Below, in pieces: positions 32,041 through 40,915 of a DNA stretch of 64,000 bases. The first letter of the stretch is position 1; every line of letters begins with the position of its first letter. The position numbers and the translations under genes were made by a program. The notes under the pieces are model-generated. The model saw nothing but the letters and a program-made list of their open reading frames with translations. It searched no databases and was not told the origin of the DNA. This stretch comes from Clostridia bacterium (GTDB lineage: Bacteria; Bacillota_A; Clostridia; Oscillospirales; CAG-272), in NCBI GenBank assembly GCA_017452945.1, contig JAFTLD010000032.1, positions 46,964-110,963 on the forward strand, in the 5' to 3' direction.

Positions 32041-34347
32041 TTATTCTTGTGTTGGGATCTGTCCCTTGAATTTTTTAATCTGCTCGCGCATCAGGTCGTA
32101 ATAAAACGTGCCGTGGATGACCGAGGGCTCCATATCCTTGGAGACTTCGGGTGAAGGCTGTTCGCCTGTTGTCCACTCGTTCCACGAAACGATCAGCACA
32201 ATGCCTGCGCCAAGGTCACAGGCACGCTGGAACTGGCGCTTGAGTGTTGCACCGTTTTCTCTGCCTGCAGCGGGAATGTAACCGCTCTCCCCTTCTTTGC
32301 CCTGCGGTCTGGTTGCAGCACTGACCGTCACCGCCTCTACTCTGCCGTCAAGTACGGTATAAGTCTGCGCACCGCGCTCCTCCCAACTCCAGTATACCTT
32401 GGAAAGCAGTGTTTTGGCTTTGAACAGATTGGATTGCTGTCCTACGTAGCCCGTAATCCAACGCACAGTATAGCGGTCATCATCCCACATGCTTGACGGA
32501 TTTGCCGTGTATTGGGTTGGGGTTGCACCGTAGCAGATCAAGAGTGGCTTACCCTGATAGTAAAAATACATATCCGCTCTGTCCGGATTGGTGACGTAAT
32601 CACGCCATACCTGATCCACCTTTTTCTGATGCTTGCCATCGGTGATCGTTGACGCACCGGAATGACCGGGGCCTACGAAAATGCAGATCTTGGGTGCGCC
32701 CTCAACGGTTGCCCACACGTCGTACATCTTATCGGTTGCTTCCTCGATCATGCGGAAATCCTCGCGCTGTTCACGCATGGTGGCAGGATCATATCCGGTA
32801 TTGTTCGACCAATCGACAAATACAAAATCCACACCTGCATCGCGCAGTTTCTCTGCATGCAATCGTAAAATAGCCTCGTCATCCGAGAGGTACGGACCGC
32901 AAAGCGGGGTGTCCCACGTGCCGTTTTTCCAATCACGGCCTGCCGTATGCCAAGGAGAATACGCAATACCAACCTGTCTGTCCTCATACGGAGTCGCCTC
33001 AAATTTGCCTACACCGGTCTGGTCACATTCCACGTCGTCATAGTTATAAACAATGCTCTGATACAGCTCGTATCTTTCCTGCGCCATGGTCATAGCCTCC
33101 TCGGTTTTATTTCGTATCGAAAGAATTGTCATATCGTTTTGAGTAACTGATTCATAACCAAGCATCGCACCGAACTCGGCAACCGGCAGCATGAAAGTAT
33201 CGTTTGTGTAAACCGCAGTCGGAAACGCCCATTCCTCTGTGTTGACTGTAATACCTGTTTGCGCTGCATGGAAGGAAAGCTTTACTCCGCTGCGCGTCAT
33301 GGTCAGTGTCTGTCCGTCCGTGTTGCAATCAAAGCCCAACATTTTCCCAAGCACCAATGCATCCGCATAAACGAGATCGGAATACAAAGCGGTCGGTAAT
33401 GCGGTCAGATACTGTGCCTTGTCCACAAAAGTGTATGAATGATCGTTTTTGAAGGCATATACTTGATCCGCAGGAGTATAGGTGCGGCGTGTCTCTCCAT
33501 GAAGCGACATTGAAGCCAACGTAGAATTTGCATAATGCGACATGTAGCGGAAATAACCCGTACCGTCAACAGACACGTTCTCCAAGCCGCACGAAGCCAC
33601 CTCTGCGCCGCTTGCGTTTTTGATCACAAGCTGCTCACCGATCTCAACCGTCGCGATCAGCACGTCATTGGCATAGATGCTTGCTCCTTGCTTGGAGCCT
33701 TCTGCTTTGAAGCTGATGCCGTCCGCGGCTGAGAAAGGCAGATTGGTCGCAAGTGTTTTTTCGAATCCTTGCTTGACGTAAACGGCAACCGTGCTTTCTC
33801 GGAACGAGAACCAAAGTCCACCGTCAATAAACAAGTTTTCCGCAGTTTTGCAGTAAAGGCCTACCATTGCCGCATTGAAATTGCCGCCACGGTCGTTGGG
33901 GGCGACCGAAAATTGCGCTTTTGCGGCATATGTATCTGTGGAAACGGATTTGGAAAAGCCTACCGAGTCCCAACCGGTATTGGTCGTTGTCAGTCCGTCG
34001 TCGCTCTTTTGGAACAGGCTGCCCATGATGAAGGTCAAACCTCCACCGGTTTTGAGCTGACCGACCGTCTTTCCCTTCATATCTGTGGAAAGATCAATGA
34101 TATCGCTCTGTCCTACCAGTAATCCGGTCAGATCAGGGCGCTCCCCCTCCGGCACGACCACTGTGATGGGCGGCTCTGTTTGTTGATCTGTTGTCTGTTC
34201 GGTCATTTGTTCGGTCGTATTTTCTTCCGGCTCAGTTGTTTGCTGCGCAGTGGAATCCTGAACATCAGGCGTCGCAGGTGTACACGCGCCAAGTATAAAG
34301 CAAACGGCTAACACAAAGCAAGTCAGAGAAGATAGTTTTTTCATCAT
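32041..34347 (-). CDS. Lipoprotein with copper-amine-oxidase-N-like and GH99/GH71-like domains
   Basis: The 768 residues begin with a lipoprotein signal (lipobox ILGAC) and a Thr/Glu/Gln spacer to about residue 65. A beta-rich lectin-like segment follows (about 70-290). Next is a stretch resembling the copper amine oxidase N-terminal-type stalk domain (LPTALYSDLVYADALVLG, TDGQTLTMTRSGVKL, FMLPVAEFGAMLGY, about 310-410). The last ~330 residues resemble a GH99/GH71-type barrel (AGVDFVFVDWSNNTGYD, DMYFYYQGKPLLICYG, GIVLIVSWNEWTTGE). It is anchored outside the cell and probably acts on glycans. AAGGAG precedes the ATG by 7 bases. It is the last gene of the Mrp-NamZ-2H operon. Confidence 0.68.
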   Translation of the reverse strand: MMKKLSSLTCFVLAVCFILGACTPATPDVQDSTAQQTTEPEENTTEQMTEQTTDQQTEPPITVVVPEGERPDLTGLLVGQSDIIDLSTDMKGKTVGQLKTGGGLTFIMGSLFQKSDDGLTTTNTGWDSVGFSKSVSTDTYAAKAQFSVAPNDRGGNFNAAMVGLYCKTAENLFIDGGLWFSFRESTVAVYVKQGFEKTLATNLPFSAADGISFKAEGSKQGASIYANDVLIATVEIGEQLVIKNASGAEVASCGLENVSVDGTGYFRYMSHYANSTLASMSLHGETRRTYTPADQVYAFKNDHSYTFVDKAQYLTALPTALYSDLVYADALVLGKMLGFDCNTDGQTLTMTRSGVKLSFHAAQTGITVNTEEWAFPTAVYTNDTFMLPVAEFGAMLGYESVTQNDMTILSIRNKTEEAMTMAQERYELYQSIVYNYDDVECDQTGVGKFEATPYEDRQVGIAYSPWHTAGRDWKNGTWDTPLCGPYLSDDEAILRLHAEKLRDAGVDFVFVDWSNNTGYDPATMREQREDFRMIEEATDKMYDVWATVEGAPKICIFVGPGHSGASTITDGKHQKKVDQVWRDYVTNPDRADMYFYYQGKPLLICYGATPTQYTANPSSMWDDDRYTVRWITGYVGQQSNLFKAKTLLSKVYWSWEERGAQTYTVLDGRVEAVTVSAATRPQGKEGESGYIPAAGRENGATLKRQFQRACDLGAGIVLIVSWNEWTTGEQPSPEVSKDMEPSVIHGTFYYDLMREQIKKFKGQIPTQE

Positions 34348-34361
34348 GCAGCTTCTCCTTT

Positions 34362-34889
34362 CTATCCCACATATATGGTTTTAATCACGTGGTACGTCCC
34401 AGCAGCTCCCGAATCGGACACACCGATCACAAAGGTATCCGCCAACAATTGCTCGGGTACGGTAACGTCCTTTAAGAGTTGATACGCTTCTTGAACGTAC
34501 TTGCCGTCATCAGCATAGAACAGCGATGCATGGTAGCGAAACGCGCGGTCAAACTCGTGCGGTTGTATGCCAAATCTCGACTCCATGATGTGATCCATTC
34601 CATCATGCAAAGATTCTAAAATCGTCGACGGTTGCATGGAAATCCAAGTAACCCTTGTGTAACACTCTATTGCCTGAGGTTTCATAACAAACGGGGTTTG
34701 TGATGACAAATATTCGGCTATAGCTTGGATCACGTCATTGGCTATTTTATCTTCTGCCTCAAAGGATATCTTCAAAGATACGTGCAACGGTAGTGTTAAG
34801 CACGGATTTTGTGAATACGGCATTTCTGTGATATGCTTCCTGATCTCACACAATTGTTGATTCACATCTATTGCTGTCCAAATAAACAT
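34362..34889 (-). CDS. 2H phosphoesterase superfamily protein (LigT / 2'-5' RNA ligase-like)
   Basis: The 175-residue protein has two HxSL motifs at the expected spacing: LPLHVSLKI in the first half and FRYHASLFY in the second. These are the catalytic signature of 2H phosphoesterases, which open cyclic phosphodiesters on RNA ends or nucleotides. The ATG at 34889 with GAGG six bases upstream is a better start than the TTG at 34901. It follows the NamZ-like gene by 8 bases. The natural substrate in bacteria is mostly unknown, and its place in a cell-wall/glycan operon gives no direct hint. Confidence 0.72.
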   Translation of the reverse strand: MFIWTAIDVNQQLCEIRKHITEMPYSQNPCLTLPLHVSLKISFEAEDKIANDVIQAIAEYLSSQTPFVMKPQAIECYTRVTWISMQPSTILESLHDGMDHIMESRFGIQPHEFDRAFRYHASLFYADDGKYVQEAYQLLKDVTVPEQLLADTFVIGVSDSGAAGTYHVIKTIYVG

Positions 34890-34897
34890 CTGATTCC

Positions 34898-36067
34898 TCA
34901 ATCATAAATTCTGTATTTTTCATAAAGCGGCATAAAGCCGTTTGCCTCGGTTTGCCAGCGCGCAAGGATCTGATCCGCACTTTCCTGTGAGGTGCGCAGA
35001 TCGGTATTGCCCGATGCAAGATCGATGTGCCAGCGGCCACCCGAGGGCGGTGGGGTGAATATGAAATCTTGTGGGTACATGTCCTGTATCGTGCGCATCA
35101 TATGCACACCGAGTGCGACAGGCTGTACCTTCTTTTGGTCAACCACGTGGATATCCACACCATAACAAACGCTGCCCGCATGCTTTCCAAAGCTCGGACG
35201 GAAAAATGCCGGTGAGAATGCAAGTCCCGGCAAAGCAAGCGAATTCATACGTTTTGCAAGGTATACGGGATTGATATAGGGTGCGCCAACCGTCGTGAAC
35301 GGTGTGGTCGTGCCTCTTCCCTCGCTGACGTTGGTTCCCGCAAACAGGCAAGTACCATTGTATACGGTAATGGCATCCATCGTGGGTAAATTGGGACTTG
35401 GCTTGACAAACGGCAAGCCTGTATCCGAGTAGAACATTTCCCTTTTCCAGCCGTCCAACTCGACCACGTAAAGCTCACAGCCAAGCTGATATTCCCCATT
35501 GTATAACCTTGCAAGCTCGCCAAGCGTCATACCATGACGGATAGGCACTTGTGTAAGTCCTATAAAGGATGACATTTCAGGTCGTGACACGTTGCCCTCG
35601 ACAATCCCGCCAATCGGGTTAGGACGGTCCAATAAACAGAGTGGTATCCCCTTGACCGCACAGGCTTGCATGCAGTAATAAAGAGTGGATGCATACGTGA
35701 AATACCGCGATCCAACATCCTGCATATCAAACACAAGAATATCAATAGGCAGCTCTTGGGGTGCGTAAACTTGATTTTTTCCTCCTTCATCGGTGGAAAA
35801 TATCATATCTCGGAACAAACTGTAAGAGGCAATGCCGGAGATCTTGTCCACGCCGTTCTCTACCGCTTCCCCCGGTCCGAGCACACCGCGGCTGCCGTGC
35901 TCGGGTGCGTATAGTGCCGCCACACGGTAAACCTCCGTCATTGCCTCTATAGTTCCGAGGTATTCACGGTTCAGACCGGATGCGCCACCAACCAAACCGA
36001 TGCGCTTACCGCCAAGCAAACGGCGTACGCTCGGCTCTCGTATTCTGTCAATACCGGCCTTTACCAT
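34898..36067 (-). CDS. NamZ-like exo-beta-N-acetylmuramidase (DUF1343)
   Basis: The 389-residue protein carries DUF1343 signatures: ALYAPEHGSRGVLGPGEAV, LVFDMQDVGSRYFTYASTL, LLDRPNPIGG, VPIRHGMTLGELARLYNGE and SPNLPTMDAITVYNG. The family includes NamZ (YbbC) of Bacillus subtilis, which removes non-reducing-end MurNAc from peptidoglycan fragments. No signal peptide is visible here, so this copy would act in the cytoplasm on imported or recycled muropeptides unless exported another way. It lies 7 bases behind the Mrp-like gene. Confidence 0.9.
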   Translation of the reverse strand: MVKAGIDRIREPSVRRLLGGKRIGLVGGASGLNREYLGTIEAMTEVYRVAALYAPEHGSRGVLGPGEAVENGVDKISGIASYSLFRDMIFSTDEGGKNQVYAPQELPIDILVFDMQDVGSRYFTYASTLYYCMQACAVKGIPLCLLDRPNPIGGIVEGNVSRPEMSSFIGLTQVPIRHGMTLGELARLYNGEYQLGCELYVVELDGWKREMFYSDTGLPFVKPSPNLPTMDAITVYNGTCLFAGTNVSEGRGTTTPFTTVGAPYINPVYLAKRMNSLALPGLAFSPAFFRPSFGKHAGSVCYGVDIHVVDQKKVQPVALGVHMMRTIQDMYPQDFIFTPPPSGGRWHIDLASGNTDLRTSQESADQILARWQTEANGFMPLYEKYRIYD

Positions 36068-36074
36068 ACCTACC

Positions 36075-36905
36075 TCACTGATTCAGCTTATCTTCAATTT
36101 TGTTCGCTGCTGCATCCATATAATCGTTCTGCATCATTTCGATCCAGCCCTTATCAACAAGAGCAGCCAATTTGGAATCCATGGGAACCTGTGCCAGCAG
36201 ATCGTAACCGAACTGCTCTGCGATCTCTGCAATATGACTCTCGCCAAATACGTTGATCTTCTTACCGCAATCGGGACACAGCACGTAGCTCATGTTCTCA
36301 ACCAGACCAAGCACGGGAATATCCATCATATCTGCCATGTGTGCCGCCTTCTTAACGATCATGGAAACCAGCTCCTGAGGGCTGGAAACGATCACGATGC
36401 CGTCAAGCGGAATGGACTGGAACACGGTCAGCGGAACGTCGCCTGTTCCGGGAGGGCAGTCAACAAACAAATAGTCAAGATCAGCCCAGACGGTCTGCGA
36501 CCAAAACTGCTTGACGGTGCCTGCGATCACGGGGCCTCTCCATACAACGGGTCTTGTTTCGTCATCCAGCATCAGATTGACAGACATGATCTCAATGCCT
36601 GTAGTGGTTGCGGGCGGCACCATGCCGTCACCGTCGCCCTCGACGGGCTTTTTCAGGCCAAAAGCCTTAGGAATCGAAGGGCCTGTGATATCGGCATCCA
36701 GGATACCGACGCGGTAGCCTCTGCGCTGCATCAGCACTGCCAGCATAGAGGTAACGAGAGATTTACCAACACCGCCTTTGCCGCTGACGACGCCAATGAT
36801 ATGCTTGACGCTGGATGCGGGATGGGGTGCTTCATACATGCTTTGCTTATCGCGTGATCCGCAATTTGCAGAGCAAGTGGAACAGTTATGGGTACATTCG
36901 GACAT
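36075..36905 (-). CDS. Mrp/NBP35 family Fe-S cluster carrier P-loop ATPase
   Basis: The 276 residues begin with a Cys-rich head (CTHNCSTCSANCGSR) like that of eukaryotic NBP35, followed by a deviant Walker A GKGGVGKS, switch blocks LDADITGPSIPKAFG and DCPPGTGDVPLTVF, and a C-terminal CPDCG metal motif. These proteins bind and transfer [4Fe-4S] clusters. The ATG at 36905 is chosen because it begins the Cys-rich head. A GTG at 36914 is possible but sits on the ribosome site. It has its own vegetative promoter and heads an operon whose other members are not obviously Fe-S proteins. Confidence 0.92.
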   Translation of the reverse strand: MSECTHNCSTCSANCGSRDKQSMYEAPHPASSVKHIIGVVSGKGGVGKSLVTSMLAVLMQRRGYRVGILDADITGPSIPKAFGLKKPVEGDGDGMVPPATTTGIEIMSVNLMLDDETRPVVWRGPVIAGTVKQFWSQTVWADLDYLFVDCPPGTGDVPLTVFQSIPLDGIVIVSSPQELVSMIVKKAAHMADMMDIPVLGLVENMSYVLCPDCGKKINVFGESHIAEIAEQFGYDLLAQVPMDSKLAALVDKGWIEMMQNDYMDAAANKIEDKLNQ

Positions 36906-36947
36906 TTTTAACACTTCCTTTTTTGGTGATAGTTTCTATACCCCAGT

Positions 36948-36976
36948 ATTATACCGCACATTTACGGCAAATGCAA
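36948..36976 (-). promoter_or_regulatory. Vegetative promoter of the Mrp-like operon
   Basis: TTGCAT at 36971-36976, a 17-base spacer, and TATAAT at 36948-36953. Confidence 0.82.
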
Positions 36977-37035
36977 GGGGCTTGGTAATTTTTTTGAAGA
37001 TTTTGGACAAATTTTACTTTTTTTCGCTTCGCATC

Positions 37036-37064
37036 TTGATATTTGGCAAAAAACATAGTATAAT
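37036..37064 (+). promoter_or_regulatory. Vegetative promoter of gpmI
   Basis: TTGATA at 37036-37041, a 17-base spacer, and TATAAT at 37059-37064, about 45 bases before the ATG. Confidence 0.82.
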
Positions 37065-37109
37065 AATTGAGATTGAAATAATACTACCATACATTTTTTG
37101 GAGGACGTT

Positions 37110-38771
37110 ATGAACAAACTGCAAAAGCTTTCCAATTTCAAGGGCGTACAGGGCCCCGTGCTGACCATCGTAATGGATGGTGTGGGACTTGCCCCCGATA
37201 CAATTTCCAATGCCGTAGCAGGCGCTTACACACCTACGCTGGATGCACTGATGGCAAATTATCCCATGGTCAGCCTGAAGGCGCACGGTGTTGCCGTCGG
37301 TCTGCCTTCTGACGACGACATGGGCAACTCCGAAGTCGGACACAACGCGCTTGGCGCAGGTCAGGTATTTGCACAGGGTGCAAAGCTGGTTACCAACTCT
37401 ATCGAATCCGGCAAGATGTTCGCATCCGCTACCTGGCAGGAGCTGATTGCCAACGCTCGTGCAAACAACTCCACGCTGCACTTCATGGGTCTGTTCTCGG
37501 ACGGCAACGTGCATTCTCACATCGATCACCTCAAGGCTATGATTACCCATGCAAAGGCTGACGGTGTCGCTACCGTTCGCGTACACATCCTGCTGGACGG
37601 TCGTGACGTTGGTGAAACCTCTGCCCCCGATTATATTCTTCCCTTCGAGGATTTCCTCGCATCCCTGAACGACTCTGCATTTGATGCCAAGATCGCATCC
37701 GGTGGCGGCAGAATGACCATTACCATGGACAGATACGAAGCAAACTGGAGCATGGTGGAAAAGGGCTGGCACACTCACGTGCTTGGTGACGGCAGACAGT
37801 TTGCGTCTGCAATTGAGGCATACAACACGCTGCGTGCCGAGACCGGCAAGATTGACCAGGACATCGATCCCTTTGTCGTTGCAGCCGACGGCAAGCCCGT
37901 AGGCACCATCGAGGATGGCGACAGCGTGATCTTCTACAACTTCCGCGGTGACCGCGCCATTGAGATCTCCAAAACCTTTGACACTCCCGAAGGTGAGTTT
38001 GACAAGTTCGACCGCGTTCGCTATCCCAAGGTCGTTTACGCAGGTATGCTGGAGTACGACGGTGACCTCCACATTCCCTCCAAGTATCTGGTAAATCCCC
38101 CCGAAATCTCCAACACCATGGGCGAATATCTCGCTAACACCGGTGTTGCACAGTACGCCATCTCCGAGACACAGAAGTACGGTCACGTCACCTATTTCTG
38201 GAACGGCAACAAGTCCGGAAAGTTCTCCGAGGAGCTGGAAACCTACGTGGAGATCCCCTCTGACGTCGTTCCCTTTGAGCAGCGTCCCTGGATGAAGTGC
38301 GCAGAGATCACCGACGAGCTGATTTGCGCTTTGCGCGAAGGCAAGTACACCTACTACCGCGTTAACTTCCCCAACGGTGACATGGTTGGTCATACCGGTT
38401 CGCTGGCAGCAACCCGCTGCTCCATGGAGGCACTTGACCTGCAGCTGGCAAGAATTCTCAAGGTTGTTGACGAGCTTGGCGGCGTGGCTTTGATCACCGC
38501 CGACCACGGCAACGCAGACGAGATGTACGAAATGGACAAGAAGACCAAGCAGCCCAAGGCTGACAAAAACGGCAACTTCAAGGCAAAGACCAGCCACACG
38601 CTCAATCCCGTTCCCTGCATCATATACGACAACACCGATGCTAAGAACTCCTACAGCGTAAAGGCTGACAACGGCACGTTCGGGCTTTCCAACGTAGCAG
38701 CAACCATGGTCAACCTCATGGGCTACAAGGCTCCCGAGATGTGGAATGAGTCGATTATTGACGTTGAATAA
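37110..38771 (+). CDS. gpmI: 2,3-bisphosphoglycerate-independent phosphoglycerate mutase (long form)
   Basis: This enzyme interconverts 3- and 2-phosphoglycerate in glycolysis and needs Mn. The catalytic Ser motif is MGNSEVGH, and metal ligands are seen in LTIVMDGVG, FPNGDMVGHTG, TADHGNADEM and TSHTLNPVP. At 553 residues it is about 40 longer than the common bacterial form and resembles the long, plant-like variety, with an extension around KKTKQPKADKNGNFKAK. GGAGG precedes the ATG at 37110 by five bases. Codon choice is strongly biased (CTG, AAG, GTT, TCC), as expected for a highly expressed gene. It is monocistronic, with a strong terminator. Confidence 0.96.
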   Translation: MNKLQKLSNFKGVQGPVLTIVMDGVGLAPDTISNAVAGAYTPTLDALMANYPMVSLKAHGVAVGLPSDDDMGNSEVGHNALGAGQVFAQGAKLVTNSIESGKMFASATWQELIANARANNSTLHFMGLFSDGNVHSHIDHLKAMITHAKADGVATVRVHILLDGRDVGETSAPDYILPFEDFLASLNDSAFDAKIASGGGRMTITMDRYEANWSMVEKGWHTHVLGDGRQFASAIEAYNTLRAETGKIDQDIDPFVVAADGKPVGTIEDGDSVIFYNFRGDRAIEISKTFDTPEGEFDKFDRVRYPKVVYAGMLEYDGDLHIPSKYLVNPPEISNTMGEYLANTGVAQYAISETQKYGHVTYFWNGNKSGKFSEELETYVEIPSDVVPFEQRPWMKCAEITDELICALREGKYTYYRVNFPNGDMVGHTGSLAATRCSMEALDLQLARILKVVDELGGVALITADHGNADEMYEMDKKTKQPKADKNGNFKAKTSHTLNPVPCIIYDNTDAKNSYSVKADNGTFGLSNVAATMVNLMGYKAPEMWNESIIDVE

Positions 38772-38778
38772 TTTTTCG

Positions 38779-38814
38779 ATAAACAAAAGCCACCACGCGG
38801 TGGCTTTTGTTTAT
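38779..38814. terminator. Bidirectional terminator between gpmI and the XRE gene
   Basis: A perfect 16-bp stem (ATAAACAAAAGCCACC with its inverse) and a 4-base loop. A-rich and T-rich flanks on both sides let it serve both convergent genes. Confidence 0.92.
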
Positions 38815-38816
38815 CA

Positions 38817-39626
38817 TCATAATTTGATCGGATAATCGCCAAAGCCCATGCAGCAGGAGATGCCCTTGAGCGAAAAGCGTTGCATTTCAAGCGTTGCGAT
38901 CAATATGCACAGACAGGTGTGATACATGTCATTGATCTCATAAGTGTATCCCAACGACTTATGCTTGGATTTCTTTTCGATAACCCACCCGACAGCGATC
39001 AGTTCGTCCAGAGCTACTCTCAACGTGTCCTGATCTAACTGAACCTTTTCCTGCATTTCTCCAAAGCTGATGTCGCTCATGGAAATGATGGCAAGACAGA
39101 CAAGGAGATTTATTCTTTTTGAAAGCGCGGGTAATGCCTTCTCAGCAAAATCAAGCGTGTCTTTGTCTACGTTTTCAAAGAAATCCCTTGTGATAATGGC
39201 ACCGTAGCCTTTGCCCGAAAGCAATGACAGACCGTTTTCACCGACAATATGCAACGGCTCGTCATACATGTAAGGATCCCTGTTTTTATTGTTCCATCTG
39301 CCCAACCCGTGATGCGCATAACAAAAAACCTTCAAGGCATCCCTATACGACTCTGCGCTCATTTGCGGATGCTCCGCAACCTTATCCCAAATCTTATGAT
39401 AGATGTCTTCATATGTGTATTCATATCCGTAATACATATAATCAATGCTGACACCAAAATACTCAGCAATCAAAGGGATGATTTGCGTATCGGGGAGCGA
39501 CGTGTTTGTTTCCCATTTTGAAACGGCTTGGGGTGAAATATTCAATGCGATGGCTAATTGCTCTTGCGTGATCCCTTTTTTGCGTCTGAGATCGGCTATA
39601 TTTTTAGCAAGGTTTATTTCTTTCAT
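38817..39626 (-). CDS. XRE-family transcriptional regulator with C-terminal winged-helix-like domain
   Basis: Residues 1-65 form a Cro/C1-type helix-turn-helix (IADLRRKKGITQEQLAIAL, NISPQAVSKWETNTSLPD). The middle 120 residues are unassigned (SAESYRDALKVFCYAHHG). The C-terminal part (FGEMQEKVQLDQDTLRVALD, ELIAVGWVIEKK) looks like a second winged helix. At 269 residues it is longer than simple XRE repressors, so the middle part may sense a ligand. It is transcribed alone from a good promoter and ends on the hairpin it shares with gpmI. The target is unknown. Self-regulation is plausible because the upstream gap is short of other genes. Confidence 0.88.
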   Translation of the reverse strand: MKEINLAKNIADLRRKKGITQEQLAIALNISPQAVSKWETNTSLPDTQIIPLIAEYFGVSIDYMYYGYEYTYEDIYHKIWDKVAEHPQMSAESYRDALKVFCYAHHGLGRWNNKNRDPYMYDEPLHIVGENGLSLLSGKGYGAIITRDFFENVDKDTLDFAEKALPALSKRINLLVCLAIISMSDISFGEMQEKVQLDQDTLRVALDELIAVGWVIEKKSKHKSLGYTYEINDMYHTCLCILIATLEMQRFSLKGISCCMGFGDYPIKL

Positions 39627-39673
39627 ATGATTCTTCCTTTCAATTTCACCGCGAGCTCTTCGGTTGTGATTTG

Positions 39674-39702
39674 ATTATAGCACACAGAAAAACAATTGTA
39701 AA
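39674..39702 (-). promoter_or_regulatory. Vegetative promoter of the XRE gene
   Basis: TTTACA at 39697-39702, a 17-base spacer, and TATAAT at 39674-39679. Confidence 0.75.
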
Positions 39703-39783
39703 CAACTTGTTCGGCTTGCATCTCAGCTCGCAGTTGTTTTAAGAACAATTCGTCCTACCGGCAGTAGTCTTTTTTGTATGAAT

Positions 39784-39891
39784 CTGTAGGGGGCGACGTC
39801 CTCGACGCACCGTCCTGCATAAAACAAACTTTTCGCAATGCAATAAGTTCTTTGTGCCTGCCCGGGGCGTCGAGGACGTCGCCCCCTACAG
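39784..39891. repeat. Palindromic intergenic element, type A
   Basis: Perfect 25-bp inverted arms at 39784-39808 and 39867-39891 begin with CTGTAGGGGGCGACGTC and enclose 58 bases. This fills most of the 362-base gap between the XRE and GT14 genes (39627-39988), in which I see no gene. It is probably a non-autonomous miniature element. The arm start resembles that of the element at 46708. Confidence 0.8.
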
Positions 39892-39988
39892 CTGTTTAAT
39901 GCGTATCTCGGTTTAATATTTTGACAGAAACGGGGATGATTCATCTCCATTTCTCCGCTAATTCTGCATTCCTATTTTACAGCGCTTT

Positions 39989-40906
39989 TTATGATGCATT
40001 TGTTGTTTTGTTGATAAAATACGCGATGATCGCACTATCGTAATTCTCATCGAACTTTCTGGCAAAAAATCTACCAGATGCTTCGATTTCCTGCAAAAAC
40101 GACATGGCGCAATAGTTGGGTGCGCCAACAGGCAGCCGCTGTCCGCGTTCCTTCCAGTCCACGTACCGCAGCATATTGTTGCTTTGCGTGCTTCGCGCCC
40201 CCTTGAGCATCTCAAACAGCGTGACGTAATAGATCTCCGCACCCGAGAGCGAATGCACAAACATTTCGTCAAAACCCCTGTGCTGCTCGAGAAAATGCAC
40301 GACGTCCCTGACGCAGTCGTGACTGATCGTGAACCAATCTGCGCCTCCGTACAATGGGTATTGCTCGGGCAATTTCTTCCCTTTGATTATTCCGCATCCG
40401 TACAGTCTGCCATATAAGGACCGCGCATAACGCATGGGCGAATACCTTGACAATCTGCGTCTGAAGCATTTGGGCCAATGCAGCGCAACCCTACCCAATC
40501 CGCCTCCATATTGCCAGGCTGTCGGCAATTTTGCAGCCTCATAATAAGCGTAGTGTGCCGTGCTTTGCAGATAATCTGCAAATTCCCGTACAGGGCGGAT
40601 GGCAAGATCAGCTCCGCTGTGCAGCGAAAAATAATCATATTCTCCGTGTTCGGCAGCATATCCGAGCAAATAATTGTTGACAAGAATTTGCGAATAATCA
40701 CCCCAACGGACATCATGATGCTCCGGGAGAATGATCACGCGATCGGATTGCAGAATCTTTTCAATCATTCCGGGATTTTTTGCATCCGTATGCACGTAAA
40801 TATCACAATGCTGATAGGTCAGCAGTTGCCTGATGAACAAATTCAACTGCTCCGGATTGGCATGCGTTACGATCAAAAATGCAATTCTCACGGGTCTGCT
40901 TATCAT
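39989..40906 (-). CDS. GT14 family (Core-2/I-branching type) glycosyltransferase
   Basis: The 305-residue protein resembles bacterial beta-1,6-N-acetylglucosaminyltransferase-like GT14 enzymes: IAFLIVTHANPEQLNLFIRQ and IYVHTDAKN at the start, FSLHSGADLAIRPVREF, and QYPLYGGADWFTISHDCV, followed by FVHSLSGAEIYYVTLF with a likely catalytic Glu. It has no signal peptide and should be cytoplasmic or membrane-associated, adding a sugar to a surface glycan. GAGG precedes the ATG by 7 bases. It follows the GH35 gene by 9 bases, giving an AIM24-GH35-GT14 operon. Confidence 0.85.
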   Translation of the reverse strand: MISRPVRIAFLIVTHANPEQLNLFIRQLLTYQHCDIYVHTDAKNPGMIEKILQSDRVIILPEHHDVRWGDYSQILVNNYLLGYAAEHGEYDYFSLHSGADLAIRPVREFADYLQSTAHYAYYEAAKLPTAWQYGGGLGRVALHWPKCFRRRLSRYSPMRYARSLYGRLYGCGIIKGKKLPEQYPLYGGADWFTISHDCVRDVVHFLEQHRGFDEMFVHSLSGAEIYYVTLFEMLKGARSTQSNNMLRYVDWKERGQRLPVGAPNYCAMSFLQEIEASGRFFARKFDENYDSAIIAYFINKTTNAS

Positions 40907-40915
40907 AGCAACACC

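Noticed and set aside
37014..38786. A 590-codon open frame on the minus strand across gpmI
   Set aside because: It lies wholly antisense to gpmI, whose motifs, ribosome site and promoter are clear. The frame is a by-product of gpmI's strong codon bias and resembles no family.
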